Below, piece by piece: positions 16,871-25,870 of a stretch of DNA of 64,000 nucleotides. Position 1 is the first letter of the stretch. Every line of letters starts with the position of its first letter. Origin of the DNA: UBA7662 sp943369355 (GTDB lineage: Bacteria; Bacteroidota; Bacteroidia; UBA7662); contig CALRMX020000006.1 of NCBI GenBank assembly GCA_943369355.1, forward strand, positions 1 to 64,000, read 5' to 3'. The notes under the pieces are model-generated. The model had not been told where the DNA came from and searched no databases. It saw only the letters and a list, made by a program, of their open reading frames with translations. The position numbers and the translations under genes are program-made.

Positions 16871-17644
16871 ATGGTCCTTGAGCTTGATTCCCAGCTCCTT
16901 GGGCGAAGGGTAAAATTGGATTTGTGGCTCCCCTCAGCTTCGTCGGCTTGGACGCAGCCGCTGCCGGTGGTGTGGTTAAACGACGGACAGGATATCCCCA
17001 AACTTAAGCTGGATGCTTTTTTTCAAGAACATTGGGGCAAGCGACAACTTAAACCTTTTGTTTTGGTGGGCATTTGTGCCGCTGATCGTCTGACCGAATA
17101 CGGTACTGCCGGAGTGCCCGATTATAAGGGCAGAGGCGCAAAAGCGGGCGACTACGCCCGTTTTGTTATCACGGAATTATTACCCTTTATCCGACAGCGA
17201 TTTCCGGTATCAGCTGCAGCGGCCGATAATGTTTTTGCGGGATTTTCATTGGGTGCGGTTTCTGCACTGGATATCGTGTGGAATTACCCGCAGTATTTTC
17301 AACGGGCTGCTGCATTTTCTGGCTCATTTTGGTGGCGAAAAAAGGGGCTGAGTGAAGGATATACCGATAGTGACAGAATTATGCACCAGCGTATACGTGT
17401 GGGCAGGTACAAACCAGGCCTGAAGTTTTGGTTTGAGGTAGGTACAGCCGACGAAACAGCCGACCGCAACCAAAATGGAGTGATTGACAGCATAGACGAT
17501 ACGCTAGATTTAATTACAGAATTAATCATTAAAGGGTATCACCTTGAAGAGGATATTGTGTACCGCGAAATAGAAGGCGGTAAACACGATTTTAAAACCT
17601 GGGCGGAAGTATTTCCTGATTTTTTGCAATGGGCATTTAAATAA
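16871..17644 (+). CDS. Esterase family protein (COG2819-like)
   Basis: 257 residues from the ATG at 16871; an in-frame TTG at 16838 would add 11 residues. Alpha/beta hydrolase of the enterochelin-esterase/esterase-D kind: VVWLNDGQDIP, nucleophile elbow FAGFSLGAVSAL (Ser126), and a C-terminal His in EIEGGKHDFKTW. A Ca-binding-like DRNQNGVIDSIDD stretch sits before the last helix. Divergent from the first esterase and next to the amidoligase genes; followed after 7 bases by the DUF3078 gene. Confidence 0.85.
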   Translation: MVLELDSQLLGRRVKLDLWLPSASSAWTQPLPVVWLNDGQDIPKLKLDAFFQEHWGKRQLKPFVLVGICAADRLTEYGTAGVPDYKGRGAKAGDYARFVITELLPFIRQRFPVSAAAADNVFAGFSLGAVSALDIVWNYPQYFQRAAAFSGSFWWRKKGLSEGYTDSDRIMHQRIRVGRYKPGLKFWFEVGTADETADRNQNGVIDSIDDTLDLITELIIKGYHLEEDIVYREIEGGKHDFKTWAEVFPDFLQWAFK

Positions 17645-17651
17645 ATCAACC

Positions 17652-18515
17652 ATGAAAAATTTATTCTTGTTTTTAGTTGTGCTTTTTCCCACAGTGGTAG
17701 TAGCACAAGACAGCGCTGCAGTGAACCCTTGGAAGCGTAAGCTCGAAGTGGGACTGAACTTCAACCAAACCTTTTTTTCGCCCAACTGGCGAGCAGGTGG
17801 TGTTAGTTCATTTGCCTTAGGAACATTAATTAAAGGGAATTTAAACTACACCAAGGCCAAATTTAGCTGGACCAACGACCTGCAATTGCAATACGGTATT
17901 CTACAAAACAAGGGGCAAAGTCAACGGAAATTGAACGACCTCATCTTTGTGGACTCCAAGGCGGGTTACAAATTCACCGATAAGCTAGATGCCTTTGGTG
18001 CCGTGAACTTCTTGTCGCAGTTTGCTCCTGGTTTTAAATACGATAAAGACGCCAACGGCAATGAAATTGCCACCGAAGTGTCGCGCTTTATGGCTCCGGC
18101 CTATCTTACCCAATCGATAGGGGTGCGCTACCAACCCGTCCCTTATTTTTGGGTACGTGTGGGTGCTTTGGCCATGCGACAAACCTTCGTAAATGCCGAC
18201 AGTTTGTTTTTGGCTGTGCCTGAAAATTATGGTGTACCCGTTGGGAAAAATTTGCGCAACGATTTGGGTTTTCAAATACTGGCCGACTTCGATAAAAACC
18301 TTGCTGAAAATTTGAATTTAAAACTGCGTTATATTTCGTTCGGTCAATACACCGATTTTAGCAACACCAACCATCGTGTAGATTTAATTTTATCGGCTAA
18401 AATCACGAAATACATCAATACCAACTTCACAGCGGTGATGTTGTACGATAAAAATCAAGACAAGGGTGTGCAGTGGAGCGAAACTCTCGCTTTGGGCGTC
18501 TTGTTTATACTCTAA
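17652..18515 (+). CDS. DUF3078 outer-membrane-like beta-barrel protein
   Basis: 287 residues. A signal peptide (MKNLFLFLVVLFPTVVVAQ) precedes a predicted beta-barrel. The DUF3078 signature is visible: FNQTFFSPNWRAGGVSSFALG, NDLQLQYGILQNKGQSQRKLNDLIFVDSKAGYKF, then alternate hydrophobic strands to a terminal LALGVLFIL. Function unknown. It is 7 bases after the esterase gene and ends before a strong terminator. Confidence 0.9.
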   Translation: MKNLFLFLVVLFPTVVVAQDSAAVNPWKRKLEVGLNFNQTFFSPNWRAGGVSSFALGTLIKGNLNYTKAKFSWTNDLQLQYGILQNKGQSQRKLNDLIFVDSKAGYKFTDKLDAFGAVNFLSQFAPGFKYDKDANGNEIATEVSRFMAPAYLTQSIGVRYQPVPYFWVRVGALAMRQTFVNADSLFLAVPENYGVPVGKNLRNDLGFQILADFDKNLAENLNLKLRYISFGQYTDFSNTNHRVDLILSAKITKYINTNFTAVMLYDKNQDKGVQWSETLALGVLFIL

Positions 18516-18528
18516 TACACCCGCTGCC

Positions 18529-18569
18529 AAAAAAAAAGCCTGTACATCTTAGGGTGTACAGGTTTTTTT
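18529..18569. terminator. Terminator after the DUF3078 gene
   Basis: Stem CCTGTACA / TGTACAGG with flanking A and T runs and an 8-base loop. It serves the rightward DUF3078 gene and the convergent T9SS gene that ends at 18582. Confidence 0.88.
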
Positions 18570-18581
18570 AGGACGTTTTTT

Positions 18582-19946
18582 TTATTGTTTAATCCAACGT
18601 CGTTGCATTTTTTTGCCATTGCTTTCAATGCTCAAGAGGTAAATGCCACGCGCTAGTGCGAAAGTATTTAATTCGTTGTTGCCGACAGACAGCGTTTCAT
18701 TCAAATACATTCTTCCTGACAAATCGGTCACATGAATTTGTGCTGTTGCGCTATTTTCCGGTAAATCGATGAACAGCGTATTGCCGGGATTAGGATAAAT
18801 ACGTATGCCTGCAGCCCAATCGTTGTCTTCAACACTCACCCCGCTCACGGTGAGACATACAGAGGTATCGGTACAGCCGTTGGGGGTGGTGATGATTACG
18901 GCATAGCTGCCATTGGCGGTGGCGGTAAAACTTCGGCTCGTGGCACCGCTAACAAGGGTGTTGGTGGCGCAGTTGATCCAGCGGTATTGCGTAGCCGTGC
19001 TATCGGCTGCTCTGAGCGTAAAACCGCTTAAGCTAATGCCTGTATTCAAGAGGCGCCAGGCCAGACTCAGTTCCATGCTTGAATCGCATCCTTCGCCACC
19101 GGGCAGGATGATTTGATAAATACCGGGATTTTTATAGGCTTGTCCGTTGATCACCAAGCTATCGCCTGGGCAGATGGTATCTACACGGCTGCCCATACGG
19201 TTGATGCCCGCCACAAAGTTGGAGCTGCTGCCCGTGAGCGCAAAGCCATTCAATGTGCCGTCGAGTGTACCAATAACATCGTCGAGAAAAAACTGGGCGC
19301 CGTTGTTGCCTCCAGGGGTGCCTTGGTTCATGGGCCAGTAGGCTACCAAGCCGCTCATGGCGGGATTAATTTTTTGTTTCCATAGGCAGTTCACTTCTGC
19401 GGTAGTGAGTGCTCGGCTCCATAGCCCAACATCGTCCATTTGGCCTTGCAAGAGGAAAGGAGTAGTTTGAAAGGGCAAACGGCCGATATTAAAGTCTACC
19501 CCAGTATTGGTGATGGTGCCGCTAGCGGCGAGGGTAGTGGCCAAGGTACCGTTGTGGTAAAACTGTAGCTGACTACCGGTGTACACCAAAGCCACGTGTT
19601 GCCATTGGTTGACTTGCGCGGTGGCCGAGGTCATGGTGATAACGCTACTGGTGGGGGTGCGCAGGCGGCACTCAAAGGTGGTGGCATTCAAGTGAAGGAT
19701 GTAAAAATCGGCGTTGAGGTCGTTGCGAAAGCCCATCACCCCATCAAAGTTGGGGAAGCCTGGACTGGGGTTGGCCAAGTATACCCATCCTGCCATGCTA
19801 AACGCTGGCTGGTTGGCGATGGCCGCCGAAGCTGCAGGCACGCTTACAAAATCGTCGACATTATCGAAATCGAGTCCGTTTTGTGGTGATTGTGCCGCTG
19901 CGCCCAAAGCCAGCAAGAGGCCAAAGAGTAGGAATAGAGGTTTCAT
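18582..19946 (-). CDS. Secreted LamG-domain protein with T9SS sorting domain
   Basis: 454 residues. Signal peptide (MKPLFLLFGLLLALGAAAQ). A LamG/concanavalin-A-like domain spans about 22-240 (NGLDFDNVDDFVSVP, FSMAGWVYLA, NQWQHVALVYTGSQLQFYHNG, MDDVGLWSRALTTAEV, VAYWPMNQG). It is followed by a PKD/Ig-like stretch with 'TDTSVCLTVSG' and a T9SS domain (IYPNPGNTLFIDLP ... GIYLLSIESNGKKMQRRWIKQ). LamG domains often bind glycans, so an adhesive or carbohydrate-binding surface role is possible but not shown. Confidence 0.88.
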   Translation of the reverse strand: MKPLFLLFGLLLALGAAAQSPQNGLDFDNVDDFVSVPAASAAIANQPAFSMAGWVYLANPSPGFPNFDGVMGFRNDLNADFYILHLNATTFECRLRTPTSSVITMTSATAQVNQWQHVALVYTGSQLQFYHNGTLATTLAASGTITNTGVDFNIGRLPFQTTPFLLQGQMDDVGLWSRALTTAEVNCLWKQKINPAMSGLVAYWPMNQGTPGGNNGAQFFLDDVIGTLDGTLNGFALTGSSSNFVAGINRMGSRVDTICPGDSLVINGQAYKNPGIYQIILPGGEGCDSSMELSLAWRLLNTGISLSGFTLRAADSTATQYRWINCATNTLVSGATSRSFTATANGSYAVIITTPNGCTDTSVCLTVSGVSVEDNDWAAGIRIYPNPGNTLFIDLPENSATAQIHVTDLSGRMYLNETLSVGNNELNTFALARGIYLLSIESNGKKMQRRWIKQ

Positions 19947-20450
19947 AGTTTGGTTTTAAGGGCTTAAGCTAACAAAAAGCGGAGATTGACGCAAGTGGAG
20001 TTAATAGGGACATAACGTTTTAGCTATCTCACCTTAGTTCGATGAAGTATTACCCATGATGTTTTAGCTGCTTAGCTATCCAATCAGAGCTAATAAACGA
20101 TGTGTTAAAAATGGATTTAATCCAATTTTGAACACAAGTAAATTTCTTGTTCTCGAAAATGGAAATAGTACAAAAATGAGATGATTTATGGTGTTTATAA
20201 TATTATAAAAAAAAATATCTGTGAAGGAGCCATTGCTGCAGTGATTTTCAAAAAACATCGTTTCCGTAATGTGAATTGATAAAGTTAGCTTATGTATTGA
20301 GTTTAAATATTTCCATACTATCAAAATATCTGAAAAGAAACAAATGATAAAGAATATCGCAAAAAAAAATATTTTCTTCTTACAAATTCGTGTTTTAGAA
20401 TTGTGAAGTTCGAACTAAATGAATGCAGTAAACTTTAAAAAAAAATAACC
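19947..20450. other. AT-rich intergenic region
   Basis: About 500 bases between two divergent T9SS genes. The right 300 bases are very AT-rich with long A runs. No open frame with coding character, no tRNA and no strong hairpin were seen. A TAGAATTG at 20396-20403 is one base off the -7 consensus and could serve the gene at 20451. Confidence 0.5.
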
Positions 20451-22337
20451 ATGAAAAAGATTTGCTATTTAATTGTTCTTATGTTTTGTTCACTTCCTTC
20501 TTTCGCTCAAGAAGGCATACTTTCTGTATTGCTTAACGGAGAAAATGTAATGAGTGGACAAGGTTTTGACGTAAATTTGGAGAATTGTCAAGGTAACTTT
20601 CTTGTTGTTGAATCCAGCCATCTGAGGCAGCATGGAGTAGAATATAAGTATGCTTTCGAAGTTGAACGAAATGGTAAAGTTATTCAGTATGTGGATGAAA
20701 TAAAATTCGATATATCAGTACTAAATCAAGTTATTCGAGTACCAATTCCGTCTGCAGAAGGTTGGTATGATGTTAAGATTTCTGCTTCTTTGAAGATCAA
20801 GCTTTTTAGTTTAGGTTCCTTGGACATCTATATATGGGGGCCATACTCACAAGTTAATAGTGTATTTTTTAGAGTGTTGAATTCAGCTCAGAATATTGAA
20901 TTTTGCGGCCCCTCTCATCATGGGATGTATGGTTTCGGTATAAGCCAAGGTTGGCGCAAATATGATTTTCCAGTTTTGATGGCCGATATGGATGGCAGTG
21001 GTACGAGCGACATTGTAGGATTTGCTGGCCACGGCATGGATTTGGCCTTGAACCAAGGTGGTCATTGGGCCTTTGCCCCGGGTATTGGGGGCAATTATGG
21101 GTTTAATCAAGGATTTAATGGTAGTAATTCTATTCGAACCACGGCTCGGTTAAACAATGATAATCGAACGGATGTATTGATTTTTGGCCCTGGTGCTACC
21201 GAAACGCTATTTTCGAATCCTAACGGTGGATTTACCTTCGCGAGTAGTACCAATTGGTTTTCAGGAGCTACTGGCTGGAACAACAATCATCACGAGCGTT
21301 TGGTAGCAGATGTGAACGGCGATGGATTGTCAGACATTATTGGTTTTGGCTATGTATCTACCCAGGTGTCTGCTGCCAACGGTAGTGGAGGATTTTTTCC
21401 TTTAACCAGTTTTAATGATTTAGCATATAATCATGGTTGGCTCAAAGAACGTCATGTTCGCACAATGGCCAATGTAAACAATGATGGCCGTGCTGATATA
21501 GTGGCTTTCGGCCAAAATAAGACCTATGTGTACGTGTATGATCGGGCCACAACGAGCTATCTACTCCGTAATGAAATCAATGATTTTCATTATGATGCGG
21601 GTTACCGGGTTGACGAACATGTTCGTTTGTTACGCGATGTGAATGGCGATGGCATGGATGATATCGTCGCTTTCGCCAACGATGGTGTTCGTGTAGCCCT
21701 CGCAAATGCAACGGGTTATGATGACGCAACTTATTGGATACACGATTACGGTAAATTTTATGGCTGGAGGAATGCACGCCACCCACGATTGATGGGCGAC
21801 ATTAACGGCGATGGCATGGCGGATATTGTAGGATTTTTCGAGGATGGAATTTGGGCTTCGCTATCTACTGGCTACAGCTTTACGTGTCCAGAAACTTATT
21901 CTGGTGAGTTTTCGATAGCCGAAGGATTTACAGTGGAAGACCACCCTCGTTGGCTCGCCGATATAGATGGCGATGGCAGAATGGAAATTGTAGCGAACTC
22001 AAATTCTTCCATACAGTATTTTAACTGTAACAGTCCAGAACCTACGTTTCGCTCTAGTGCTCCTAAGCCGCAGCAAGATGATAGTGCAAAACGTAATGTT
22101 TCGGTATACCCAACCTTGTTAGAAGGTGACTTGAACATTTTCGTAACGGGTGGCCATGTTGGTGGTCAGCTCGATATACTCGACATGACTGGTAAGTTGA
22201 TACTTACCACACAATTAACGGGAACGGATAATCAGAAGATTGAGTTGACGAATCAGCTCAGTTCTGGGATGTATTTCGCTAGAGTACTTAATGACCAAGG
22301 ACTGTTGGACTGGTCCAACAAAATAGTCGTACGATAA
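20451..22337 (+). CDS. Secreted FG-GAP/VCBS repeat protein with T9SS sorting domain
   Basis: 628 residues. Signal peptide (MKKICYLIVLMFCSLPSFAQ). An N-terminal domain (~20-150) precedes a seven-bladed FG-GAP beta-propeller with Ca-binding-like units such as DMDGSGTSDIVGFA, DVNGDGLSDIIGFG, DVNGDGMDDIVAFA, DINGDGMADIVGFF and DIDGDGRMEIVA. Residues ~545-628 form the T9SS domain (VSVYPTLLEGDLNIFV ... GMYFARVLN ... KIVVR); here the usual YPNP is YPT. Propellers of this kind bind ligands at the cell surface. Clear terminator after the stop. Confidence 0.88.
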   Translation: MKKICYLIVLMFCSLPSFAQEGILSVLLNGENVMSGQGFDVNLENCQGNFLVVESSHLRQHGVEYKYAFEVERNGKVIQYVDEIKFDISVLNQVIRVPIPSAEGWYDVKISASLKIKLFSLGSLDIYIWGPYSQVNSVFFRVLNSAQNIEFCGPSHHGMYGFGISQGWRKYDFPVLMADMDGSGTSDIVGFAGHGMDLALNQGGHWAFAPGIGGNYGFNQGFNGSNSIRTTARLNNDNRTDVLIFGPGATETLFSNPNGGFTFASSTNWFSGATGWNNNHHERLVADVNGDGLSDIIGFGYVSTQVSAANGSGGFFPLTSFNDLAYNHGWLKERHVRTMANVNNDGRADIVAFGQNKTYVYVYDRATTSYLLRNEINDFHYDAGYRVDEHVRLLRDVNGDGMDDIVAFANDGVRVALANATGYDDATYWIHDYGKFYGWRNARHPRLMGDINGDGMADIVGFFEDGIWASLSTGYSFTCPETYSGEFSIAEGFTVEDHPRWLADIDGDGRMEIVANSNSSIQYFNCNSPEPTFRSSAPKPQQDDSAKRNVSVYPTLLEGDLNIFVTGGHVGGQLDILDMTGKLILTTQLTGTDNQKIELTNQLSSGMYFARVLNDQGLLDWSNKIVVR

Positions 22338-22345
22338 GCAATACT

Positions 22346-22368
22346 GGGGGCTTCGGCCCCCTTTTTTA
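22346..22368 (+). terminator. Terminator after the FG-GAP gene
   Basis: Perfect GGGGGC-TTCG-GCCCCC hairpin (22346-22361) followed by a T run. Confidence 0.92.
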
Positions 22369-22480
22369 TTTCTTAATATTGACTCAGAGGAGTAAAGAAT
22401 GATTTTTATCTCGACACATCCTTTTCGACTTTAATTGAAGTCTAAAGCCAGCCTTGGTAAAGTGCCTTTTTTGCTCTGTT

Positions 22481-22488
22481 TAATTTTG
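22481..22488 (+). promoter_or_regulatory. Possible -7 element (TAATTTTG) for the methyltransferase
   Basis: TAATTTTG fits TAnnTTTG, 52 bases before the ATG. The nearest suitable upstream TTG (22454-22456) is 24 bases away. Confidence 0.35.
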
Positions 22489-22540
22489 TTGTCTTCGCGT
22501 TCAATGCTATAAATTTAGGTATACCTATTTAGGATAGTTT

Positions 22541-23224
22541 ATGGCAATGAATTGGGAAGTCTTTTGGGATACACAAGCCCTAACCGCGAGCCGCTCGGAA
22601 CAGGTAGGACGATTGCGCGCTGGCGATGAGCAAGCACTTCACCGTCGTATTGCTCAACACATAGCCGATAGCTTGCAACTGCAGCATGATGAGGATTTGC
22701 TCGATTTGTGTTGCGGGAATGGCGAGCTTAGTGCATTGTTGGCCGAAAAATGCAGGAGGGTAGTCGGGGTAGACCAATCCAGTAAGCTGCTGGCCATAGC
22801 GCAACAAACGCATGTGTTGCCCAATCTGCATTTCGTGCGAGCAAATACACTGCATTTACGTGAGCTGAATCAAACGTTTTCGAAGGTAGTGCTCTATTTT
22901 TCGTTTCAATATTTCGAACGTTTTGAAGAAGGTTTACAGGTGTTACGAGAAATAAACGCACTTTTACTGCCCGGCGGCAAAATATTCATTGGCGATACGC
23001 CCGACGCCCGTAAATGGTGGACGTATTACAATACTCCTGCTAAAATAATGCGCTATTTATACCACAAAAGTATTGGACGGGAAACGATGGGTAAGTTTTG
23101 GCATCCCAATGAATTTAAACGTATTGCCAATGCATTGGGATTGGAGCTCACGATTTTAGAAGTTCCAGCCGATTTACCGTATGCAGGCTACCGTTTCGAT
23201 GCCCTATTTGAAAAACCTAAATAA
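22541..23224 (+). CDS. Class I SAM-dependent methyltransferase
   Basis: 227 residues. Rossmann-type methyltransferase with motif I LDLCCGNGELSALLAEKC, motif II VVGVDQSSKLL, and a motif IV region KVVLYFSFQYFERFEEGLQVLREINALLLPGGKIFIGDTPD. The substrate cannot be told. It stands alone with its own possible promoter. Confidence 0.88.
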   Translation: MAMNWEVFWDTQALTASRSEQVGRLRAGDEQALHRRIAQHIADSLQLQHDEDLLDLCCGNGELSALLAEKCRRVVGVDQSSKLLAIAQQTHVLPNLHFVRANTLHLRELNQTFSKVVLYFSFQYFERFEEGLQVLREINALLLPGGKIFIGDTPDARKWWTYYNTPAKIMRYLYHKSIGRETMGKFWHPNEFKRIANALGLELTILEVPADLPYAGYRFDALFEKPK

Positions 23225-23381
23225 CGTTTAGTTGTGTAGCGGGTTTGCGAAAAAAACCAAAATCGTCCTCTTTCAGCATTTGGGAATCTTACCGATTGTC
23301 GTTTCTATGACCCATAAAAAAGATAAATGGTATACTTACTGCAAAATTGCAAATTGAGCTTGAACCGTTTAGTCGTTTGTT

Positions 23382-23804
23382 TTGAATTTTGATCGTTTTG
23401 TAGAGAATTATTTTAAGCCTCGCTCATGGGAGCAAAATAAAGGCCGACCGATTTACGAATGGTTGGGCATTCGCATGTACAAGAAATACCTGCCAACTAC
23501 CGGTGATTTGGTTCGCAAACGAAAGGGAATCAGCCAAATTAAAATATCTAGAACCGATAGAAAAACTGAGCTAATTACCTACGAAAAACGAACCCGAAAA
23601 TACGAATATCGACATGTACTTGGTTGCTTACTTTTTATGTTATTGGTACTGCTCATAGATAAAAAATGGACGCTTTTCGACTGGATTTTTTTGCCCATCT
23701 TAAACTTGTACGTGAATGTGTATCCTATTTTTCTACAGCGTTATATCCGAATTAGAATACTTAAAATTCTAGCTAAAGATGGACAGTCAAGTTTGTATCC
23801 GTAG
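23382..23804 (+). CDS. Small membrane protein resembling CrtO-type acyltransferases (TTG start)
   Basis: 140 residues from TTG at 23382; a stop at 23370-23372 in the same frame and no earlier ATG or GTG make this non-ATG start necessary for a full-length protein. The conserved order WEQNKG-PIYEWLGIRMYKKYLP, then a KTELITYEKRTRKYEYRH box, a hydrophobic pair (~83-97, 103-120) and NLYVNVYPIFLQRYIRIRILKIL recalls the glycosyl-4,4'-diaponeurosporenoate acyltransferase (CrtO) family. That call is by resemblance only. No carotenoid genes are nearby. Confidence 0.6.
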   Translation: MNFDRFVENYFKPRSWEQNKGRPIYEWLGIRMYKKYLPTTGDLVRKRKGISQIKISRTDRKTELITYEKRTRKYEYRHVLGCLLFMLLVLLIDKKWTLFDWIFLPILNLYVNVYPIFLQRYIRIRILKILAKDGQSSLYP

Positions 23805-23926
23805 GTGCTCTTTAGCTAACTTTCGACAACTCATTCCGTACGTTGTTTTGGTACAGTAGGGAATTCATAATTGATCAATAGTTTCAGACATATTTCACAA
23901 CTTTACCAATAAACAATGGAAGGCTT

Positions 23927-25210
23927 ATGGGTATGCACGCGTATCACGCACGAAATGGGATCAAGCCTGTAGGCTTATTGCTTTTGTTTTTACTGGTCAA
24001 CTTGGCTGGAACCAAAGGACAGTATTGTACCAGCAATGCACGTTATACCGAGCTTCCTTTTTTCGATACAACGGCCATTACCGTGGGAGCCAATATTCAA
24101 TACGGAACAGCCACCGATTATCTCGGCAATGCCTACGCATTACGCATGGATGTGTATTACCCCAACCTAACTCTCGATACTTCCCCAAAGCGACCTTTTG
24201 TGATGCTTTTTCATGGAGGAGGTTTTGTGTCGGGCGATAAACAAGCTGGCGATATCAGAGACTTGTGCATACATCTGGCGCGTAGAAGCTATGTAGCCGC
24301 CAGTGTAAATTACCGACTCGGCTATGAAAATACCGAATACGGCCAATACAAAGCACGCTATCGAGCCATTCAAGATGGTCATGCTGCGATGCGGTATATC
24401 GTGAATAATGCCAATGCCATCCGAATTGATACCAGTTGGTTGTTTGTGGGCGGACAAAGTGCTGGTTCGATCTTGGCCATGGGCATGGTGTATGCCGATC
24501 CTGATGAACTCGACAGTGTTGCGTTACGCTACAACAGCAGCTCGGTGAGCCAAACATTAGGGAATTTGTATAGCTCAGGCAACAGTTTAACCAATAGTTA
24601 TACGTTCAAAGGGGTATTCAACAATTGGGGTGCTGTGACCGAATCGGAGCTAGATGCCCAGGAACTGCTCCCTACCGTGGCCTTTCACGGTGGGCTCGAC
24701 AGCGTGGTGTATATCGACACCGATAGTTCCTTTTTGCACTATCGCCTGTTGGGCTCGCGCCGTTTGCACCAGCATTTGTCGACTGCGGCGGTTTGCAGCG
24801 AGCTTACCGTAGATACCGCCGGCGGGCACGGCATTTTCCGTAACAGCAGTGCCGAGTTTAGGGCAGCGCGTGCCAGCTGTTTTTTCAAGAGTATCTTCTG
24901 TACTAGCTGCACAAACTATTATGCAACCGATTCGGTGGCCAGAAATTGTTCACAAGTGCTGAGCGAGCATGGGCTCTCGGCCGACCAACCTTTGCGGGTG
25001 TATCCTAACCCATTCGAAAATGTATTGTATATCGCTGGAATGGAAGGCGGCTACAGCTTGCAGTTGTTCAACGCCATGGGGCAGCAAGTATATCATCAGT
25101 CCAGTACCCAAGGCCCACTGGTTTTGGATGTGCCGCCCGGCTTCTATTTCGCGAACATCACGCAAGCCACCACCGGCAAAAGTTACTTCACACGTGTGGT
25201 GCGGAAGTAG
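23927..25210 (+). CDS. Secreted carboxylesterase/lipase-like protein with T9SS sorting domain
   Basis: 427 residues. Signal peptide within the first ~32 residues. Alpha/beta hydrolase with oxyanion motif HGGGFVSGDK, a nucleophile elbow GGQSAGSIL, an acid in HGGLDSVVYID and a His in TAGGHGIF, so the catalytic set is complete. A Cys-rich FCTSCTNYYATDS linker leads to the T9SS domain (VYPNPFENVLYIAGMEGG ... GFYFANITQ ... YFTRVVRK). It is expected at the cell surface or outside, acting on esters. The first tRNA-like repeat's terminator follows 23 bases after the stop. Confidence 0.88.
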   Translation: MGMHAYHARNGIKPVGLLLLFLLVNLAGTKGQYCTSNARYTELPFFDTTAITVGANIQYGTATDYLGNAYALRMDVYYPNLTLDTSPKRPFVMLFHGGGFVSGDKQAGDIRDLCIHLARRSYVAASVNYRLGYENTEYGQYKARYRAIQDGHAAMRYIVNNANAIRIDTSWLFVGGQSAGSILAMGMVYADPDELDSVALRYNSSSVSQTLGNLYSSGNSLTNSYTFKGVFNNWGAVTESELDAQELLPTVAFHGGLDSVVYIDTDSSFLHYRLLGSRRLHQHLSTAAVCSELTVDTAGGHGIFRNSSAEFRAARASCFFKSIFCTSCTNYYATDSVARNCSQVLSEHGLSADQPLRVYPNPFENVLYIAGMEGGYSLQLFNAMGQQVYHQSSTQGPLVLDVPPGFYFANITQATTGKSYFTRVVRK

Positions 25211-25232
25211 GGGAGCGGAGGAGGATACGCAT

Positions 25233-25321
25233 AAAAAAAGCCGCTCCGATTGGAGCGGCTTGGTAGCCCGTAGGGGAATCCCCGCCTGCCCGCACGCGTT
25301 CAGTAGGGCAGGGAACCCCTG
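25233..25321 (-). repeat. tRNA-3'-end-like repeat, copy 1
   Basis: On the minus strand: CAGGGGTTC, then a GC-rich hairpin insert (CCTGCCC ... GGGCAGG), then GATTCCCCTACGGGCTACCA, then a terminator (AGCCGCTCCAATCGGAGCGGCT plus T run). Without the insert, the sequence AGGGG-TTCGATT-CCCCT plus ACGGGCT-A-CCA is a tRNA T-arm, acceptor strand, discriminator base and CCA. Copy 1 keeps the full 5-bp T-stem. The GIY-YIG gene's stop lies directly at its 5' end. Confidence 0.75.
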
Positions 25322-25573
25322 TTACCCAATTTTAAAGGGCTCAGCTTTTCTGAGAAATCGTTTCCCTGCGGCTGATTTAAGATATTTTTCCCTCTTCCTT
25401 CCTTCTTCCCAATTTTCGAGTTCTTCCGTGTAAAAAACAGTCCATGGCATGAAAGCTTTGGTGTACCTGTTTTTGCCGGTATTATGTTCCCTTAGCCTTC
25501 TTGCCAGGTTAGTTGTCATACCAACATAAACCTCTTCATTCAGGCCATTATAAAGTGCGTAAACCGTTACCAT
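25322..25573 (-). CDS. GIY-YIG nuclease family protein
   Basis: 83 residues, a single GIY-YIG domain like the stand-alone proteins common in Bacteroidota. The motif pair is VYALYN...VYVGMT (4-20), followed by NLARRLREHN (catalytic Arg) and REKYLKS (61-67, metal-binding Glu). Such domains cut DNA in repair and mobile elements. The stop codon sits inside the tRNA-like repeat copy 1 (minus strand GGGTAACAGGGG), and copies 2-4 lie just upstream, so the gene looks like part of the repeat family. Confidence 0.85.
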   Translation of the reverse strand: MVTVYALYNGLNEEVYVGMTTNLARRLREHNTGKNRYTKAFMPWTVFYTEELENWEEGRKREKYLKSAAGKRFLRKAEPFKIG

Positions 25574-25644
25574 AATTGATCACATATACTTTTGGTTGGC
25601 ATTGAATAATGGAAATCACCTTAATATAGGGAAAACCAGCCAAT

Positions 25645-25737
25645 AAAAAAAGCCGCTCCGATTGGAGCGGCTTGGTAGCCCGTAGGGAATCCCCGCCTGC
25701 CCGCAAGCGTTCAGTCGGGCAGGGAACCCCTGTGGAT
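25645..25737 (-). repeat. tRNA-3'-end-like repeat, copy 2
   Basis: Same order as copy 1: T-arm half, hairpin insert, T-arm/acceptor/CCA, terminator. One base is lost in the 3' half of the T-stem (GATTCCCTACGGG). It shares the flanking ATCCACAGG start with copy 3 but not with copy 1. Confidence 0.75.
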
Positions 25738-25757
25738 GAATGCGATTTTGAGGCAAC

Positions 25758-25849
25758 AAAAAAGCCGCCCCAGTTGGAGCGGCTTGGTAGCCCGTAGGGA
25801 ATCCCCGCCTGCCCGCAAGCGTTCAGTCGGGCAGGGAACCCCTGTGGAT
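25758..25849 (-). repeat. tRNA-3'-end-like repeat, copy 3
   Basis: Nearly identical to copy 2 through the tRNA-like part and the insert; the terminator stem differs at a few bases (GCCGCCCCAGTTGGAGCGGC on the plus strand). Confidence 0.75.
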
Positions 25850-25870
25850 GGATGGAATTTTTGGGGTAAT

